A stretch of DNA of 64,000 nucleotides from Hydractinia symbiolongicarpus (lineage: Eukaryota; Cnidaria; Hydrozoa; Anthoathecata; Hydractiniidae). Below, piece by piece: positions 62,187 to 64,000 of this stretch. Numbering within the stretch: the stretch's first letter is position 1; every line of letters starts with the position of its first letter. The stretch lies in the NCBI RefSeq assembly GCF_029227915.1, contig NC_079887.1, positions 25,667,650 to 25,731,649 of the forward strand, given 5' to 3'. A model generated the notes under the pieces. That model was not told the origin of the DNA. It ran no database searches and saw only the letters and a list, made by a program, of their open reading frames with translations. A program made the position numbers and the translations under genes.

Positions 62187-64000
62187 GTTCGGGAAATGAG
62201 TTTACTCCCTGGGTACTTTCTTTGTATACTTTTGACTATACGGGCCGAGTCCGGGATTTACGGGAAATCGCAGGTTTTCGTTTGCCGGCGATTAAACTTC
62301 TTTTATTCAGCGTCTCATCAAAAATGAAAATATTTTTAAATACTACAAGTCTCATGCGTTTTAGTGGTGAAAAAATAATTTAAAAAATCGTTCTGGAAAT
62401 GAGTTTACTCCCTGGGTACTTTCTTTGTATACTTTTGACTATACGGGCCGAGTCCGGGATTTACGGGAAGTCGCGGGTTTTCGTTTGCCGGCGATTAAAC
62501 TTCTTTTATTCAGCGTCTCATCAAAAATGAAAATATTTTTAAATACTACAAGTCTCATGGGCTTTAGTGGTGAAATAATAATTTAAAAAATCAGTCGGGA
62601 AATAAGTTTACTCCCTGGGTACTATCTTTGTATACTTTTGACTATACGGGCCAAGCCCGGGGTTTAAGGGAAATCGCGGGTTTTCGTTTGCCGGCGATTA
62701 AACTTCTTTTATTCAGCGTCTCATCAGAAATGAAAACATTTCTGAAAACTACAAGTCTCAAGCATTTTAGTGGTGAAAAGATAATTTAAAAAATCGTTTT
62801 GGAAATGAGTTTACTCACAGGGTACTTTCTTTGTATACATTCGACTATACGGGCCAAATCGGGGATTTACGGGAAATCGCGGGTTTTCGTTTGCCGGCGA
62901 TTAAATCACTTTCATTAAGCGTCTCATCAAAAATGAAAACATTTCTGAAAACTACAAGTCTGATGCGTTTTAGTGGTGAAAAAATATTTTAAAAATTCGT
63001 TCGGGAAATGAGTTTACTCACTGGGTACTTTCCTTGTATACTTTTGACTATACGGGCCGAGTCCGGGATTTACGGGAAATCGCAGGTTTTCGTTTGCCGG
63101 CGATTAAACCACTTTCATTAAGCGTCTCATCAAAAATGAAAACATTTCTGAAAACTACAAGTCTCATGCGTTTTAGTGGTGAAAAAATAATTTAAAAATT
63201 CGTTAGGAAAATGAGTTTACACCCTTGGTACTCTCTTTGTATACTTTTGACTATACGGGCCGAGTCTGGGATTTACGGGAAATCGCAGGTTTTCGTTTGC
63301 CGGCGATTAAACTTCTTTTATTCAGCGTCTCATCAAAAATAAAAACATTTTTGAAAACTACAAGTCTCATGCGTTTTAGTGGTGAAAAAATAATTTAAAA
63401 AATCGTTCGGGAAATGAGTTTACTCACTGGGTACTTTCCTTGTATACTTTTAACTATACGGGCGGAGTCCGGGATTTACGGGAAATCGCAGGTTTTCGTT
63501 TGCCGGCGATTAAACTTCTTTTCTTCAGCGTCTCATCAAAAATGAAAACATTTCTCAAAACTACAAGTCTCATGCGTTTTAGTAGTGAAAAAATAATTTA
63601 AAAATTCGTTAGGGAAATGAGTCTACACCCTGGGTACTCTCTTTGTATGCTTTTGACTATACGGGACGAGTCCGGGATTTTATTCAGCGTCTCATCAAAA
63701 ATGAAAACATTTTTGAAAACTACAAGTCTCATGCGTTTTAGTGGTGAAAAAATAATTTAAAAATTCGTTAGGGAAATGAGTTTACTCACTGGGTACTTTC
63801 CTTGTATACTTTTGACTATACGAGCCGAGACCGGGATTTACGGGAAATCGCGGGTTTTCGTTTGCCGGCGATTAAACTTCTTTTATTTAGCGTCTCATTA
63901 AAAATGAAAACATTTTTAAAAACTACAAGTCTCATGGGCTTTAGTGGTAAAATATAAATTTAAAAAATCGTTTGGGAAATGAGTTTACTCCCTGGGTACT
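62187..64000 (+). repeat. diverged mixed monomers at right edge
   Basis: About nine monomers with more private changes than elsewhere: ggggtttaaggg, aaatcggggattt, tctgatgcg, acccttggtactctc, acgggcggag, cttttcttcagcg, gagtctacacc and acgggacgag. One monomer has a 44-bp deletion. The last complete monomer is a k ending in aaatataaat, followed by an a-type start, so the array runs on past the window. An h-like monomer near 62.8 kb keeps gtatacattcg instead of gtaaacattcg. Confidence 0.8.
63568..63726 (+). repeat. truncated monomer, 44 bp of the core deleted
   Basis: Successive tctcatg motifs are 159 bp apart here instead of 203. Sequence passes directly from ccgggattt to tattcagcg, removing the end of the GC-rich core, including GCCGGC and cgattaaac. 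T runs at both ends of the missing stretch could have served as microhomology. Confidence 0.93.

Larger units (their letters stand above)
1..64000. repeat. 203-bp satellite array, about 315 tandem monomers
   Basis: The same unit recurs every 203 bases across the whole window, for example the motif tctcatg at 51, 254, 660 and 863. Spacing departs from 203 only by small indels (202 in many e-type copies, 159 in one truncated copy). All copies are on the same strand. Each carries, in order, gggaaatgag, a GTATAC-type motif, a GC-rich core with several GGG runs, tttgccggcg, an AT-rich stretch with tcaaaaatg, ctacaagtctc, ttttagtggtg and an A-rich end. No foreign insertion or unique sequence interrupts it. 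Arrays of this size with multi-monomer higher-order structure are typical of eukaryotic centromeric or other heterochromatic satellites; a centromeric role is inference. I do not recognise the family. Recurrent 64-113-codon open frames lie inside the repeat and are not considered genes. Confidence 0.99.

Noticed and set aside
1-64000. CRISPR-like arrangement of direct repeats.
   Set aside because: The unit of about 203 bp has no unique spacers, and all parts of the unit repeat. It is a satellite, not a repeat-spacer array.
1-64000. Transposable element insertions, LTRs, terminal inverted repeats or target-site duplications.
   Set aside because: The monomer phase is continuous through the window and every departure is a small indel or a one-monomer change. 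No foreign segment was found.
1-64000. Telomeric, subtelomeric or ribosomal repeat identity.
   Set aside because: No short telomere-type tandem hexamers or heptamers and no rRNA-like sequence is visible; all of the sequence is accounted for by the 203-bp unit.

Overview
The window is one uninterrupted satellite DNA array. All 64 kb are about 315 head-to-tail copies, all in the same orientation, of a monomer of about 203 bp. I see no protein-coding gene, tRNA, rRNA, transposon, CRISPR array or unique-sequence island. A near-consensus monomer has about 76 G+C in 203 bases (37%, counted by hand). It is split into a GC-rich core of about 50 bp (about 60% G+C) and AT-rich flanks of about 150 bp. 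A homogeneous 203-bp satellite with higher-order structure points to a eukaryote, most likely centromeric or pericentromeric (or another constitutive heterochromatin block) in a long-read assembly. I cannot name the species. CpG is not depleted (about 12 per monomer against about 7 expected), which argues weakly against a mammal. I do not recognise the monomer as a named satellite family.

Layout. The monomers fall into a limited set of subtypes, which I letter by diagnostic bases: a (gtttggg after aaatataaat), b (ttcgag, acggcaaatc), c (cgcgggtattcg), d (gggaaattag), e (tactatctttg, gccaag), f (tttacttactggg), g (two TATGC, aaatggcggg), h (ttttgg, gtaaacattcg), i (actcactgggta), j (tttcaccctggg), k (ttaggg, acgagccgagacc), l (ttacgcactggg), m (ccaggatttacaag), n (ttttgg with gtatacattcg), o (tttcgg with gtatacattcg), p (gggaagtcgcagg), q (ttctgg or ttcagg with gtatacattcg), r (gggaagtcgcggg), s (acaccccggg). 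Primes mark variants. The subtypes are strung into higher-order repeats (HORs) of several sizes: 12- and 15-mers (91-5570), a 14-mer duplicated with loss of one monomer (6740-12177), a 12-mer pair (12463-17328), p-anchored 16-, 23- and 22-mers (14896-27274), an 8-mer pair (33772-37018), trimer pairs (39049-40268 and 44531-45746), a 6-mer in three tandem copies (51835-55488), another 6-mer pair (56301-58736), and a 14-mer with a partial second copy (57925-62186).

The DNA appears to be shaped by repeated unequal exchange. Blocks of the same subtypes in the same order recur many kilobases apart, and several within-monomer crossover points can be located to intervals of about 10-60 bp. The left part (to about 31 kb) is dominated by g/h/i/l/m/p monomers. 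The right part (from about 49 kb) is dominated by c/d/e/q/s monomers, with a mixed zone between. The most interesting sequence-level features are a near-perfect dyad in one class of monomers (9-bp arms around AAAA), a variant that lengthens it to 10-bp arms, paired TATAC motifs that change together, and a possible G-quadruplex in the GC-rich core. Short open frames recur, but they are by-products of the repeat and are not annotated as genes. All identity statements come from reading by eye; I computed no alignment.
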